A stretch of 64,000 nucleotides of DNA from Bacillus sp. ISL-18. Its GTDB lineage: Bacteria; Bacillota; Bacilli; Bacillales; Cytobacillaceae. Shown here in pieces: positions 18,720 through 28,949 of this stretch; position 1 is the stretch's first letter, and the number at the start of each line of letters is the position of its first letter. Both the position numbers and the translations under genes were made by a program. The stretch is from NCBI RefSeq assembly GCF_018613415.1, contig NZ_JAGGQG010000010.1, positions 347,573 to 411,572 on the forward strand, written 5' to 3'. The notes below the pieces were generated by a model. It was not told where the DNA came from. It searched no databases and saw only the letters and a list, made by a program, of their open reading frames with translations.

Positions 18720-19371
18720 TAAATTTCATCCTCCTTTCAACTCGTTTACCAATGAGTGTCAGCACCATAACTAGGATCCAATAGATTAATCCAACAAATA
18801 TTAAGGGCTCAAAATTACGATAAGTATCTGCTCCAACAACCTGGGCGCGGCGCATTAAATCTAAATAACCAATTGTTGATACGATTGCTGATTCTTTTGT
18901 TAACGTGATAAATTCGTTCATTAGGGCCGGTAATATATTTTTTAATGCTTGAGGCATGATAAGATCCTTCATCATCAAACGATAAGGTACACCAAGAGCT
19001 TGTGCTGCTTCTGTCTGACCTTTATCAACTGCTTGAATTCCTGCCCGGATAATTTCAGAAACATAGGCAGAAGAATTTAATCCAAACGCCAGAATAGATG
19101 ATAAGAATGGTGAAATGTCATAGCCTGTTAACTGAGGGATGGCAAAATAGATAAGCATCAATTGCAAAATTAACGGTGTACCTCGAAAAATAGATGTATA
19201 AAAATCTCCGAACCAATTTAAAACTTTTATCCGTGAAATTTTACACAGTGCCAAAAGAGTACCAAGAATAAAGCCTAAAATAATTGAAATTATAACAAAT
19301 TTTAATGTAACCCATATTCCTTCTAAAATAAAAGGAATATAAGGCACAATTTGGCTAAAATCCAAATTCAT
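18712..19371 (-). CDS. artQ: Amino-acid ABC transporter permease (ArtQ-like)
   Basis: A 219-residue integral membrane subunit of a His/Glu/Gln/Arg/opine-type importer. About five membrane helices are visible. The EAA loop that docks on the ATPase is [20 protein letters not shown], in its usual cytoplasmic position. It lies 55 bases downstream of the binding-protein gene and overlaps the ATPase gene by eight bases, so the three form one operon. Corresponds to B. subtilis yqiY. Confidence 0.91.
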   Translation of the reverse strand: MNLDFSQIVPYIPFILEGIWVTLKFVIISIILGFILGTLLALCKISRIKVLNWFGDFYTSIFRGTPLILQLMLIYFAIPQLTGYDISPFLSSILAFGLNSSAYVSEIIRAGIQAVDKGQTEAAQALGVPYRLMMKDLIMPQALKNILPALMNEFITLTKESAIVSTIGYLDLMRRAQVVGADTYRNFEPLIFVGLIYWILVMVLTLIGKRVERRMKFSD

Positions 19372-19426
19372 GCCTTACACCTCACTTCAATTTTTTTCAT
19401 CAAACTAATATAAGATAGTTAATCAA

Positions 19427-20203
19427 TTACTGTTGATCTTTTAACCACTTGTCCTTCAGTTCTTGAAGTTTTCCGTTCTCTTCTAACTTTTTAAGAGCGC
19501 TATCCACATCGTCAACTAAGTCACTGCCTTTTGGAAAAGCTACTGCCATCCCTGGAGAACTAGATGTTGGATCATCAAACCCTGCTAAACCTTGTTGCTT
19601 AATGTAGCCAGTTGCAACTGATTTATCTAAATAAGCTACTTGGATACGATTTGATAATAGCTCTTGGATTAAGTTTGTCGCATTATCTAATGGCTTAAGC
19701 GTAAAATCAATTTTTTTCTGAAGCGCTTTGGCCCCTTCTTCTTGTATGGTTCCTAATTGTACCGCAACCGTTTTTCCTTTAAGATCATCAATTGTTTTAA
19801 TGTTGGAATCATTTTTTGTTACAAACATTTCACCTGAGTGGTTGTATACTGTGGAAAAGTCAACATTCTTTTTACGTTTTTCAGTTGCTGACATCCCAGA
19901 AATAACCATGTCTACACGTTTTGCTTGCAATGCCCCGATTAATCCATCAAACTTCATGTCTTTAATTTCTAGTTTATAACCCAATTCATCTGCAATGGCA
20001 TTACCTAGGTCAATATCAAATCCAATAATTTTTCCTGATGGCTCTCTTGATTCAAATGGAGCAAAATCAGCTGATGTAGCCATTGTTAATACTTTTTTAG
20101 TAGAAGCTTTTTCTCCAGCTGCCCCGTCCTTATTAGTCTGACCGCAAGCAGCCATAACTACTAATGTAAAGATAAACATAAAAGATAAAATTGTTTTTTT
20201 CAT
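19427..20203 (-). CDS. artP: Amino-acid ABC transporter substrate-binding lipoprotein (ArtP-like)
   Basis: A 258-residue extracytoplasmic binding protein held to the membrane by a lipid anchor. The signal peptide ends in the lipobox VMAAC, with the lipidated cysteine at residue 20. The remainder is a type-II periplasmic binding fold (SBP_bac_3), with FDIDLGNAIADELGY and the MVISGMSATEKRKKNVDFS segment typical of polar amino-acid binders. First gene of the transporter operon; an AT-rich 192-base gap before the M20 gene should hold its promoter. Arginine is a family-based guess for the ligand. Confidence 0.9.
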   Translation of the reverse strand: MKKTILSFMFIFTLVVMAACGQTNKDGAAGEKASTKKVLTMATSADFAPFESREPSGKIIGFDIDLGNAIADELGYKLEIKDMKFDGLIGALQAKRVDMVISGMSATEKRKKNVDFSTVYNHSGEMFVTKNDSNIKTIDDLKGKTVAVQLGTIQEEGAKALQKKIDFTLKPLDNATNLIQELLSNRIQVAYLDKSVATGYIKQQGLAGFDDPTSSSPGMAVAFPKGSDLVDDVDSALKKLEENGKLQELKDKWLKDQQ

Positions 20204-20362
20204 GATGTGCCCCCTGTGTAAAATATAAGAATCTGTGTAGTTAGATTGAATTTTTATTCAACAAAATGAATAATAACACATGAAACAATATTTGAAAAGA
20301 TGTTTTTTAAATATAAAAATATTCTAATAATTTAATATGCTACTATTATTTACTTTCAAAAA

Positions 20363-20387
20363 AGCACCCTTTTAAAAAAAGGTGCCT
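20363..20387 (-). terminator. Terminator of the M20 amidohydrolase gene
   Basis: AGCACC-C-TTTT pairs with AAAA-GGTGCCT around a short A-rich loop. On the minus strand the stem is followed by six T. It lies just after the stop at 20396. Confidence 0.72.
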
Positions 20388-20395
20388 CTAAGGAG

Positions 20396-21568
20396 TTAGG
20401 ATTTAATTAGCTTAACCTGACGAAATTCATTTTTCATTTTTTCGAATACATCTTGATTCGTAATTAAATCATATCCTGTTAGTGCCAGAGCCAAAGCACC
20501 TCTAGAGAGGATCTGATGAGAATTGTCCGTAATAGTTAAGTCGGCAAATTCTCTGGTATGAGCAACTAATCCAGGTGAATCAAGACCAATATACGGGTGA
20601 ATAGCGGGAACAACGTGACTCACATTTCCCATATCGATCGAGCCATAAGAATCCTTCGCTTTCTCCACTTGCTTAACACCCGTTGTTAAAAGATTGCTTG
20701 TAAACAGCTGAGACAATGTTTGGTTTGTAACCATATTGTCATAGCTCAATTCATAGTTTTCAATATGAACCTCTGCACCCGTCATGGATGATGCACCTTT
20801 CGCTATGTTTATCACCTTTTGAACTAGTTCATTTAAGTAGGATCTGTCCTTTGCTCGAATATAAAATTGAGCTACTGCTTTATCTGGAACAATATTAGCA
20901 GCTACTCCACCCTCCTTAATAATTCCGTGTATTCTAACATCGGAAGTCACATGTTGACGGAGAGCATTGATCCCGTTAAATAATTGTATAACAGCATCCA
21001 GTGCATTAATCCCCTTTTCGGGTGATGCTGCTGCATGACTTGTTCTGCCGCGGAAGTCAAATTGAATAGCATCCATCGCTAACGAATCCCCACTCTCATA
21101 GGAAACATCACCAGGGTGAACAATCATCGCTGCATCAATATCATCAAATACTCCCTGTTCCGCCATTGGTACTTTCGCACCATTTGTTTCTTCTGCAGGG
21201 GTACCTAATACAACAACTCGCCCGCCAATTTCATCCAAAACTTTACTTAATAAGACTCCTGCCCCTGCACTCATAGTTCCAATCATGTTATGACCACACC
21301 CATGTCCAACTTCCGGTAAGGCATCGTACTCGGATAAATAGGCAATAGTAGGCCCTTCTTTCTTACTATCATAAACCGCTTTGAAAGCTGTAGGTCTGCC
21401 AACAATACCCTTTTCTACAGAAAATTGATGCTGCTCAAGTAATTCCACTAAAAGATTCATAGACTCATATTCTTGATCACCAAGCTCTGGATGATGATAC
21501 AAAATATCGTTGATTTCCCATAATCTGCTTTGTATAGTTTCTAAATTATTTTTTAATAATTCTTTCAT
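20396..21568 (-). CDS. M20 family amidohydrolase (HipO/AbgB type)
   Basis: A 390-residue zinc-dependent amidohydrolase expected to deacylate N-acyl amino acids or related amides in the cytoplasm. GCGHNMIG holds metal ligands near residues 91-98, the catalytic glutamates are in GTPAEETNGAK, and the HTREFADLT region near the C-terminus carries a further histidine. The central dimerisation domain (RGRTSHAAASPEKGINALDA) is intact. It is flanked by its own terminator and by brxB, and is an insertion relative to the B. subtilis order. Next to an amino-acid importer, scavenging of acylated amino acids is plausible, but unproven. Confidence 0.87.
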   Translation of the reverse strand: MKELLKNNLETIQSRLWEINDILYHHPELGDQEYESMNLLVELLEQHQFSVEKGIVGRPTAFKAVYDSKKEGPTIAYLSEYDALPEVGHGCGHNMIGTMSAGAGVLLSKVLDEIGGRVVVLGTPAEETNGAKVPMAEQGVFDDIDAAMIVHPGDVSYESGDSLAMDAIQFDFRGRTSHAAASPEKGINALDAVIQLFNGINALRQHVTSDVRIHGIIKEGGVAANIVPDKAVAQFYIRAKDRSYLNELVQKVINIAKGASSMTGAEVHIENYELSYDNMVTNQTLSQLFTSNLLTTGVKQVEKAKDSYGSIDMGNVSHVVPAIHPYIGLDSPGLVAHTREFADLTITDNSHQILSRGALALALTGYDLITNQDVFEKMKNEFRQVKLIKS

Positions 21569-21642
21569 GTCAAAACTCCTCTGAATTTATGATTAAAATT
21601 ACAAAATAATTAATAAATATACATGAAAAATTATATTTAGAC

Positions 21643-21684
21643 AATAAAAAAGATCAAATCCTTTTCGATTTGACCTTTTTTATT
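21643..21684 (-). terminator. Terminator of brxB
   Basis: 18-base arms (21643-21660 and 21667-21684) with one mismatch and a 6-base loop, rich in A on one side and T on the other, directly after the brxB stop codon. Confidence 0.82.
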
Positions 21685-21690
21685 TAATTC

Positions 21691-22128
21691 TTAAACTTCT
21701 TCGCAATATTGATCAAATTCACTTTGCAGCTTTGCCACTACTGTTGCAGGGTCAAAGCCTTCAATTTGATGTCTTTCAATCATGGTCAGAATTTTTCCGT
21801 CTTTTAACAAAGCAAAAGATGGGGAGGAAGGCGGATAGCCGGTAAAATAGCTTCTTGCTGTTTCAGTTGCCTCCTTATCTTGTCCAGCAAATACTGTAAC
21901 TAGATGGTCAGGGCGCTTGTCATTGTGAAGAGCATGTGCTGCTGCAGGGCGTGCAATACCACCCGCACATCCGCAAACTGAATTAATCATCACTAATGTC
22001 GTTCCTTTTTGATCAAAAGCTTCTTCGACTTCTGTTGGAGTTTTTAATTCTTTATATCCAGCAGACACGATTTCTTCGCGTGCTTGCTTAACTACATCAT
22101 TCATGAAAAAGTTAAAATTCATACTCAT
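21691..22128 (-). CDS. brxB: Bacilliredoxin BrxB
   Basis: A 145-residue thioredoxin-like protein that removes bacillithiol from oxidised protein thiols during oxidative stress. The redox motif is Cys-Gly-Cys in [15 protein letters not shown], diagnostic of the BrxA/BrxB (DUF1094) family, and [13 protein letters not shown] and the EYCEEV-type C-terminus are also typical. ATG 22128 is chosen over TTG 22131 on spacing from AAGGAG and on length. It is monocistronic by its own terminator. Same place as B. subtilis yqiW. Confidence 0.94.
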   Translation of the reverse strand: MSMNFNFFMNDVVKQAREEIVSAGYKELKTPTEVEEAFDQKGTTLVMINSVCGCAGGIARPAAAHALHNDKRPDHLVTVFAGQDKEATETARSYFTGYPPSSPSFALLKDGKILTMIERHQIEGFDPATVVAKLQSEFDQYCEEV

Positions 22129-22235
22129 CAAAACACACTCCTTCTATTCCGTATATAACTACATCATAACAGTTTAAATGAGTTTTTTTCAAATGAAATG
22201 CCAAAGCTTAGAGAAAACTGCCATGAAACAACTGT

Positions 22236-23360
22236 TTACCTTTTTGTTGGTAAAAAGTATTCAAATAATGTCTCTACAGCGGTAGCTACTGTCATTTCTC
22301 CAGAAATAACTTCATTCTCAAGTTTTGGCAAAGCTCTTTTAACCCCTTTATGATGGTAAAAAAGAAAATGAAGCTGATCTGTTATCATTGAATATAACCA
22401 TTCCTTGGCTTGTATTCTCCTTCTTTCCTCAAACACTCCTGAAGATTTTACGGTTACTTCAAAGTTTTGAATAACCCGCCAAATTTCATTAATGCCTTCA
22501 AAAGTGATGGAAGAGCAAGGATATGCCCTTGTCACCCATCCTTTTGTAGCTGGCTGGAGGAAGTGGAGGATTCGATTATACTCTTGCCTTGTATGTTCCG
22601 CTCTTTGCTTATTGGCTCCATCCGCTTTGTGAACAACGATGAGATCTGCTAGTTCCATAATCCCTTTCTTCATTCCTTGAAGTTCATCCCCTGCCCCGGT
22701 CAAAACTAGCAACATGAAAAGATCCACCATATCTCTAATAATTACCTCACTTTGGCCCACTCCAACCGTTTCAATTAAAATAATATCAAAACCGGCAGAC
22801 TCACATATTAACATGGCTTCCCTCGTTTTTCGGTGTACACCGCCAAGTTTTCCTCCCGTAGCTGACGGACGAATAAAAGCGTTCCTATTCTTTGATAATT
22901 GCTCCATCCTAGTCTTATCGCCTAGAATACTGCCGCCCGAGATACTTGAACTCGGATCAATGGCTAGTACAGCAACCCGGTACCCTAAACCGCACAGGTA
23001 CATACCAAAAGCTTCAATAAAGGTACTCTTTCCAGCACCTGGTACACCCGTAATACCGATTCGAATTGATTTTCCTGTTTTAGGCAGGAGCTTTTTCAGC
23101 AGCTCCTGTGCTTTTTGAAAATGCTGTTCAGCATTGCTCTCTACTAGTGTAATCGCTCGGGCAATCAGGCTGCGATCACCGTTTAGCACCCCATCATAAA
23201 GAACGTCAACGGATGGTTCTGTTGTATTTCGTTTTTGAAAGCGCACATTTTTTTCAATAGCTGCGGGATGTCCTTCAAGCTCTTCCCCTCTGCGTACGAA
23301 ACTGAAACAGCTGTCATGTGTATGAGGGTCACTCCATTCCGGCTTATGGTCCTTTCCCAT
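22236..23360 (-). CDS. meaB: Methylmalonyl-CoA mutase-associated GTPase MeaB
   Basis: A 374-residue G3E-type GTPase that gates cobalamin loading of methylmalonyl-CoA mutase and helps eject damaged cofactor. Walker A GVPGAGKST is near residue 108, LAIDPSSSISGGSILGD and ETVGVGQSE give the switch regions, and the NKxD-type base motif appears as VHKADGA. The first 90 residues are polar and variable before the core begins. Its ATG directly follows the mutB stop with no gap, so it is translationally coupled and its role with this mutase is well supported. B. subtilis lacks these genes at this locus. Confidence 0.93.
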   Translation of the reverse strand: MGKDHKPEWSDPHTHDSCFSFVRRGEELEGHPAAIEKNVRFQKRNTTEPSVDVLYDGVLNGDRSLIARAITLVESNAEQHFQKAQELLKKLLPKTGKSIRIGITGVPGAGKSTFIEAFGMYLCGLGYRVAVLAIDPSSSISGGSILGDKTRMEQLSKNRNAFIRPSATGGKLGGVHRKTREAMLICESAGFDIILIETVGVGQSEVIIRDMVDLFMLLVLTGAGDELQGMKKGIMELADLIVVHKADGANKQRAEHTRQEYNRILHFLQPATKGWVTRAYPCSSITFEGINEIWRVIQNFEVTVKSSGVFEERRRIQAKEWLYSMITDQLHFLFYHHKGVKRALPKLENEVISGEMTVATAVETLFEYFLPTKR

Positions 23361-25559
23361 TTATGGCGACACTTCCTCATAACCGAGTTTTAAATAAATC
23401 TCCCTAATTACTTTTTGAGCGGCCACAGGAATGATTGTGCCTGGTCCGAAAATGGCCGCTGCACCATGGTCATATAAAAATTGATAATCTTGTGCAGGAA
23501 TGACACCTCCAACAACAACCAAAATATCCTCTCGGCCCAATTTTTTCAATTCATCCACTAGTTGTGGAAGCAATGTCTTATGACCTGCTGCAAGCGAGCT
23601 CATGCCCACTACGTGAACATCATTTTCAACCGCTTGAATCGCAGTTTCTTCTGGCGTTTGGAACAATGGACTAATGTCCACATCAAAGCCTAAATCTGCA
23701 AAAGCGGTGGCGATAACCTTTGCTCCCCGATCATGACCGTCCTGACCCATTTTCGCAACAAGAATTCTTGGTCGTCTCCCTTCATTCTCGAGGAATTCAT
23801 CCGTCATTGTTTTTACTTCATTTATCTCTTCCTCGTTGCTGAAGGCTGTACTATATACACCACTAATGGAACGAATGACAGCTTTATGTCTTTTAGCCAC
23901 ACGCTCAATAGCATCAGAAATTTCACCCAAGGTGGCTCTCACTCTTGCTGCCTTTACAGCAAGTTCTAATAGGTTTTGTTCTCCTGTCTCAGCAGCTTTC
24001 GTTAATGCACTAAGCGCCTCGGCTACTTTTTGATGATCCCGAGCAGCTTTTAAAGCCGTTAATTTCTCAATTTGCTTTAAACGGACAGCGGTATTATCAA
24101 TATCCAATATATCGATTGCTTCTTCCTTTTCGAGCCTATAGCGATTAACCCCAATGATTGTTTCCTTACCCGAATCAATTTGCGCCTGCCTTCTAGCAGC
24201 GGCTTCCTCAATTTTCATTTTTGGAAGACCTGTGTCAATGGCTTTTGCCATGCCCCCAAGTCCTTCAATTTCTTCAATGTGTGTCCAAGCCCTTTTTATT
24301 AATTCATCTGTCAGCTTTTCAACATAATAAGACCCACCCCAAGGATCGATGACCTTGGTGATTCCTGTTTCTTCTTGCAAGAACAACTGAGTGTTGCGGG
24401 CAATCCTGGCAGAGAAATCTGTTGGTAAGGCAATCGCCTCATCCAAGGCATTTGTATGCAGTGATTGGGTATGACCCATGGCTGCAGCATGGGCCTCAAG
24501 TAGTGTTCGGGTAACATTATTAAATGGATCCTGTTCGGTTAAACTCCACCCCGATGTTTGTGAATGAGTTCGTAATGCAAACGATTTTTCATTTTTTGGA
24601 TGGAAGGACTTCATCATTTTGGCCCATATGAATCTTGCTGCCCGCATTTTGGCGACTTCCATAAAATAATTCATCCCAATTGCCCAGAAAAAGGACAGCC
24701 GAGGTGCAAATGAATCTATATCAATCCCCGCTTTAAGACCTGTTCGGACATACTCCAAGCCATCTGCAAGTGTATAAGCTAACTCTAAATCTGCCGGAGC
24801 ACCTGCTTCTTGCATGTGATAACCGGAAATACTAATACTATTAAACTTTGGCATGTATTTGGATGTATATTCAAAAATATCAGCAATAATCTTCATCGAC
24901 ATAGCTGGAGGGTAAATATATGTGTTTCGAACCATATATTCTTTTAAAATATCATTTTGAATCGTTCCCGAGAGTTTTTCTTGGCTGACCCCCTGTTCCT
25001 CGGCCGTTACAATGAAGAAAGCTAGGATGGGCAAGACTGCGCCGTTCATGGTCATCGATACAGACATTTGGTCCAAGGGGATTCCAGCAAAAAGGGTCTT
25101 CATATCAAGAACCGAGTCTATGGCGACTCCTGCTTTGCCAACATCGCCAACGACACGAGGATGGTCCGAGTCGTAGCCGCGGTGGGTAGCTAAATCAAAG
25201 GCAACAGATAATCCCTTTTGTCCCATAGCTAGATTTCTGCGGTAAAAGGCATTACTTTCCTCAGCGGTTGAAAATCCTGCGTATTGCCTGACCGTCCAAG
25301 GCCGATTCACATACATGGTCGGATACGGTCCCCTCGTATAAGGCGGCAGTCCAGGAAGGTCATCAATGTGTTCTAACCCTTGACGATCTTCTTTTGTATA
25401 AATAGGCTTAAGGGATATTTGTTCATTTGTTTCAAACAGCAAATCTTCAAGGGAAGAAGAAATTTCATGATGAACTTTGTCTTCCCACTCTTTTTTCGTC
25501 ATAAATACTTGATCAGCAAACAATGGAATACTTTGAAAATCAGGCTTTTGTTTCTTCAA
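23361..25559 (-). CDS. mutB: Methylmalonyl-CoA mutase, large (catalytic) subunit
   Basis: A 732-residue adenosylcobalamin enzyme converting (R)-methylmalonyl-CoA to succinyl-CoA by a radical rearrangement. The N-terminal TIM barrel is complete and contains [21 protein letters not shown]-type substrate residues. The C-terminal B12 domain has the base-off motif DGHDRG (Asp-x-His-x-x-Gly) near residue 614, then GMSSLAAGH and VVGGVIP. The start is TTG 25559 with GGAGGTG at good spacing, 20 bases inside the end of mutA, so the two are translationally coupled. Second gene of mutA-mutB-meaB. Confidence 0.96.
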   Translation of the reverse strand: MKKQKPDFQSIPLFADQVFMTKKEWEDKVHHEISSSLEDLLFETNEQISLKPIYTKEDRQGLEHIDDLPGLPPYTRGPYPTMYVNRPWTVRQYAGFSTAEESNAFYRRNLAMGQKGLSVAFDLATHRGYDSDHPRVVGDVGKAGVAIDSVLDMKTLFAGIPLDQMSVSMTMNGAVLPILAFFIVTAEEQGVSQEKLSGTIQNDILKEYMVRNTYIYPPAMSMKIIADIFEYTSKYMPKFNSISISGYHMQEAGAPADLELAYTLADGLEYVRTGLKAGIDIDSFAPRLSFFWAIGMNYFMEVAKMRAARFIWAKMMKSFHPKNEKSFALRTHSQTSGWSLTEQDPFNNVTRTLLEAHAAAMGHTQSLHTNALDEAIALPTDFSARIARNTQLFLQEETGITKVIDPWGGSYYVEKLTDELIKRAWTHIEEIEGLGGMAKAIDTGLPKMKIEEAAARRQAQIDSGKETIIGVNRYRLEKEEAIDILDIDNTAVRLKQIEKLTALKAARDHQKVAEALSALTKAAETGEQNLLELAVKAARVRATLGEISDAIERVAKRHKAVIRSISGVYSTAFSNEEEINEVKTMTDEFLENEGRRPRILVAKMGQDGHDRGAKVIATAFADLGFDVDISPLFQTPEETAIQAVENDVHVVGMSSLAAGHKTLLPQLVDELKKLGREDILVVVGGVIPAQDYQFLYDHGAAAIFGPGTIIPVAAQKVIREIYLKLGYEEVSP

Positions 25560-27435
25560 CCGTGTTCACCTCCATATCAGTGAGAATAGCAATAAGAGTT
25601 TCATAGCAATTAGTCCCTGCATGAATGAACTGCTTAATACCCAGACTCTGCCACTGAGGCTGTTTTTCTACTTCTGGAAGCCCGGCTAAATAAAATAGGC
25701 AGTCAGGAAATTCGGATAGTAGGACTGAAAGTATGTTTTCACCTGCTAGTTCGTACTGTTCATTTGTTCCACAAAAGCAGAAATAGGATGTAGCTGTCTC
25801 TAAGATAAATTGTTTAGCATGTTCTATATTTAAGATTGGCTTGCTTTCTATTGCGTTCAAGCCGCCTGCCGCCAAAAAGCCTTTCATAAAATCAAGCCTT
25901 GGTTTATAGTGCTTTAATTCTCCAAGACATACGATCCCTACAGATGGAATAGTACCAACTTTTTCTTCAAGCTGCTTTGCCTTTTTCCGCAGCTCTTCAA
26001 ATGGCTCTGTAAGTCTCCGTGCAGGAATTGCATCTATTTCGCTTAATGAATACGTTCCATTTAAAAAAAAATGGTTTATGTTCCGCTGTTGAGGGTTGGA
26101 GGGGATTTCATTTATATCTGCATAAACATTGGTTCCAACCATACTTTGCTTTCTTGTTTGAATATCCAGATTCTTACTGTCATAGACAGCTTTAATTTCC
26201 TGTTGCAGCCAATTGGATTTTAAACTATTTAATATACCGCCCTGGGCTTCGATTTTTTGGAAATAATCCCAAGCTTTTTCGGCAAGTTCATTCGTTAGTT
26301 CTTCCACATACCAAGAACCGCCTGCTGGATCGATTACTTTTTCAAGGTGTGCCTCATGTTTCAAGAGTAGTTGAATATTTCTAGCGATTCTTTCTGCAAA
26401 TGGTGTAGTGACTGTAAGGTGATCAAAAGGAGCAACATGTAAATATTGGGCCCCTCCGATGGTGGCAGCAAATGCTTCATTTCCGGCCCTTAGAAGATTG
26501 ACATAGGGGTCATGTAAGGATTTTGTAAAAGAAGAGGTCTCAGCAGAAATAATCATCCCTCGGGCTTCGTCTTTGATACCGTAAAGTTCCGTTATTCGAT
26601 TCCAGAGTACTCTTGCTGCCCGAAGTTTAGCTATTTCCATAAAGAAGTTATTTCCAATCGAAAATTGGAAGACGATTTTTTTTACGATTGCATGAAGATC
26701 TAGTTCGCTCTCCTGAAGGATATCGAGATACTGTACCCCTTCTGCAATGGCAATGGCCAGTTCTTGGACGGCATTTGCTCCGCCATTATGATATGGGGTG
26801 GTATCAATTAGAATGGTGCTTAGTGATGAAAAACTTTTACTATACTTGTTTGTATTTTTTTTCCATTCCTCGATATATTCCTGTGAGAAAGCTCCTTCCT
26901 CAGCAAATAGTGCAATCGGGTCTGAACCAATATAACCAGTAACCTTATCAGCTGTGTTTTCATCTTCGGCCAGTTTGGCTAAAACTTTTAGAACCGCTGA
27001 TTGCCATCCTTTTGCATTAATCGCCAAGGGATATTGATGATAGAGTCCTTCTAAAACGCTAGAAAGGCTGTGATTTGTTTCAATTAATTCCTCCGATACC
27101 TTAATGGCAATGGCCGTTTGCCCTTTTTCTAAGGCATCATGAAGTTTCTCCTTTAATTCACTAGGTGATTGGTAGGCTAACTGCTGAGCAACGTTCCACT
27201 TATTCGTGTGGTAGCCCAATGGATCAATTCCTCGCCGATAATCGGAACCTCCCGGATAATCTGGAACTGGCTTCTCATCGTTCCGTGAATAAAGCGGTTT
27301 CAAAACAATGTTCTCATATGTATGATGATGTAAGGAATCAATCTTTTTCCCTCTTAGGGTGCTTTCCGCTTTCTCTTGCCAATCCTCAATTGTTTTCTGT
27401 AAAAATGATTGATTTTTTATATTTTCCAACTCCAT
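25540..27435 (-). CDS. mutA: Methylmalonyl-CoA mutase, small subunit
   Basis: About 631 residues, homologous to the mutase barrel but lacking the Asp-x-His-x-x-Gly cobalamin motif in its degenerate C-terminal domain, as expected of the non-catalytic partner. [11 protein letters not shown] and the [11 protein letters not shown] segment match the large subunit's SARIARNTQ and [10 protein letters not shown]. The open frame reaches 27468, but GGGGAG lies just before ATG 27435; TTG 27429 has even better spacing and is possible. First gene of the mutase operon, separated from bkdB by the bkd terminator. Confidence 0.9.
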   Translation of the reverse strand: MELENIKNQSFLQKTIEDWQEKAESTLRGKKIDSLHHHTYENIVLKPLYSRNDEKPVPDYPGGSDYRRGIDPLGYHTNKWNVAQQLAYQSPSELKEKLHDALEKGQTAIAIKVSEELIETNHSLSSVLEGLYHQYPLAINAKGWQSAVLKVLAKLAEDENTADKVTGYIGSDPIALFAEEGAFSQEYIEEWKKNTNKYSKSFSSLSTILIDTTPYHNGGANAVQELAIAIAEGVQYLDILQESELDLHAIVKKIVFQFSIGNNFFMEIAKLRAARVLWNRITELYGIKDEARGMIISAETSSFTKSLHDPYVNLLRAGNEAFAATIGGAQYLHVAPFDHLTVTTPFAERIARNIQLLLKHEAHLEKVIDPAGGSWYVEELTNELAEKAWDYFQKIEAQGGILNSLKSNWLQQEIKAVYDSKNLDIQTRKQSMVGTNVYADINEIPSNPQQRNINHFFLNGTYSLSEIDAIPARRLTEPFEELRKKAKQLEEKVGTIPSVGIVCLGELKHYKPRLDFMKGFLAAGGLNAIESKPILNIEHAKQFILETATSYFCFCGTNEQYELAGENILSVLLSEFPDCLFYLAGLPEVEKQPQWQSLGIKQFIHAGTNCYETLIAILTDMEVNTVEETKA

Positions 27436-27518
27436 CTCCCCTTTCTTCCGAATTGAAGTAAAATTCAATTAATTCTACTTATTTCTATTTTATGGTACAA
27501 ATAGTTTTCAAGCAATAA

Positions 27519-27536
27519 CAAAAGGCGCTGGAGCTG
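27519..27536. repeat. Remnant of repeat family A
   Basis: AAAAGGCGCTGGAGCTG matches one end of the family A copies at 44092-44213 and 59470-59530. The other end is missing. It lies between the mutase operon and the bkd terminator. Confidence 0.4.
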
Positions 27537-27585
27537 ATTTCAGAGTCCTAATTCAATTATTTAAAATTTCCTATACCATCATAAA

Positions 27586-27611
27586 AACCGCTGCCAGCCC
27601 TGACAGCGGTT
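27586..27611 (-). terminator. Terminator of the bkd operon
   Basis: AACCGCTGCC pairs with GACAGCGGTT around a six-base loop (one G-T pair). On the minus strand a short T run follows. It begins ten bases after the bkdB stop codon. Confidence 0.8.
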
Positions 27612-27620
27612 GTTTAATGC

Positions 27621-28934
27621 CTAATAAATAGATGTTGTTGATTTAGAGGTATTTTCCACAATTTCTTTCACTCGCTGTAAGAAACGGCCGCAAATTAGTC
27701 CGTCTAATACCCTGTGGTCCAATGACATACATAGATTCACCATATCTCTGATGGCAATCATGTTATTGTTCATGACTACTGGCCGTTTAACAATTGACTC
27801 CACTTGAAGGATCGCTGCTTGCGGGTAGTTAATGATTCCCATCGATTGAACGGAGCCAAATGAACCCGTGTTGTTCACCGTAAATGTCCCGCCTTGCATA
27901 TCTTCTGATTTTAATTTCCCTGTTCGCACTTTTACGGCTAGTTCAGAGATTTCTCGAGCTATTCCTTTAATGGATTTTTCATCTGCATTTTTAATGACAG
28001 GAACAAATAAGGCATCTTCCGTGGCAACTGCAATAGAAATATTAATGTCTTTCTTTTGAATGATTTTATCCCCGGCCCACATTGAGTTTATTTGCGGGAA
28101 CTCTTTCAAGGCTTGGGCTGTTGCTTTTACAAAAAAGGCAAAAAAGGTTAGATTGAAACCTTCATTCTTCTTGAAATCATCTTTTAGACTGTTGCGATAT
28201 TCCACAAGATTAGTTGCATCCACTTCCATCATGGTCCAGGCATGCGGCGCTTCATGTTTACTGCGAAGCATATTAGCCGCGATCGCTTTACGTATCCCAG
28301 TGACTGGAATCTCAAGGTCTCCTGTACTAACGGGAACTGTCACTTGTTGAGGCGCCGGAGCCGAAACCGCTGCTGGCTGAATTGGCACAGCTGGCACTTC
28401 TTTTGCTTTGGCTTCGACTGCAGGTATTAATTCACTTACGGATTCAACCATTTGCGCTGAGGTTGGAATATGACCTGATTCAATTAATTTCAATAGGTCC
28501 TTTCTAGTAACCCGTCCCCCTGCACCTGTCCCAGATACCTTTGTTAAATCTATCCCGTGCTCTTGGGAAATTTTTAGCACAGCAGGTGAATACCGAGTTT
28601 TATTTGGTTGAACCGATGTACTTGTCGTTTCTGTTATTCTATTTTCTTCTGATTTAGGATTTTCTGCAGCAGCAGCGTCCTCTGTAGGGCTTGCTTCGAT
28701 TTCAATGGTGCAGATTATTTCCCCGACCGCTAGTGTCTCTCCTTCTTCAGCAATCAGCTCTTTAATCACACCAGTAAAGGAGGACGGGACTTCTGCATTT
28801 ACTTTATCGGTCATGACCTCGGCAAGTGGGTCGTATTTATTTACTCTATCACCCGCAGTGACTAACCACTTGCTAATAGTCCCTTCGGTTACACTTTCCC
28901 CTAATTGAGGCATTCTAATTTGTTCAATTGCCAC
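27621..28934 (-). CDS. bkdB: Branched-chain 2-oxoacid dehydrogenase E2 (lipoamide acyltransferase)
   Basis: Core of the branched-chain keto-acid dehydrogenase complex; passes the branched acyl group from lipoate to CoA. The N-terminal lipoyl domain has the lipoylated lysine in MTDKVNAE, followed by an acidic and Ala/Pro-rich linker, the E1/E3-binding domain (RYSPAVLKISQEHGIDL) and the acyltransferase domain ending SLDHRVLDG with the catalytic histidine. GTG 28934 is preferred: AAGGAGG is ten bases upstream, whereas ATG 28943 is only one base from it, and the product then starts MAIEQ as in B. subtilis. Last gene of the operon. Confidence 0.95.
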   Translation of the reverse strand: MAIEQIRMPQLGESVTEGTISKWLVTAGDRVNKYDPLAEVMTDKVNAEVPSSFTGVIKELIAEEGETLAVGEIICTIEIEASPTEDAAAAENPKSEENRITETTSTSVQPNKTRYSPAVLKISQEHGIDLTKVSGTGAGGRVTRKDLLKLIESGHIPTSAQMVESVSELIPAVEAKAKEVPAVPIQPAAVSAPAPQQVTVPVSTGDLEIPVTGIRKAIAANMLRSKHEAPHAWTMMEVDATNLVEYRNSLKDDFKKNEGFNLTFFAFFVKATAQALKEFPQINSMWAGDKIIQKKDINISIAVATEDALFVPVIKNADEKSIKGIAREISELAVKVRTGKLKSEDMQGGTFTVNNTGSFGSVQSMGIINYPQAAILQVESIVKRPVVMNNNMIAIRDMVNLCMSLDHRVLDGLICGRFLQRVKEIVENTSKSTTSIY

Positions 28935-28949
28935 GAGTTCCATACCTCC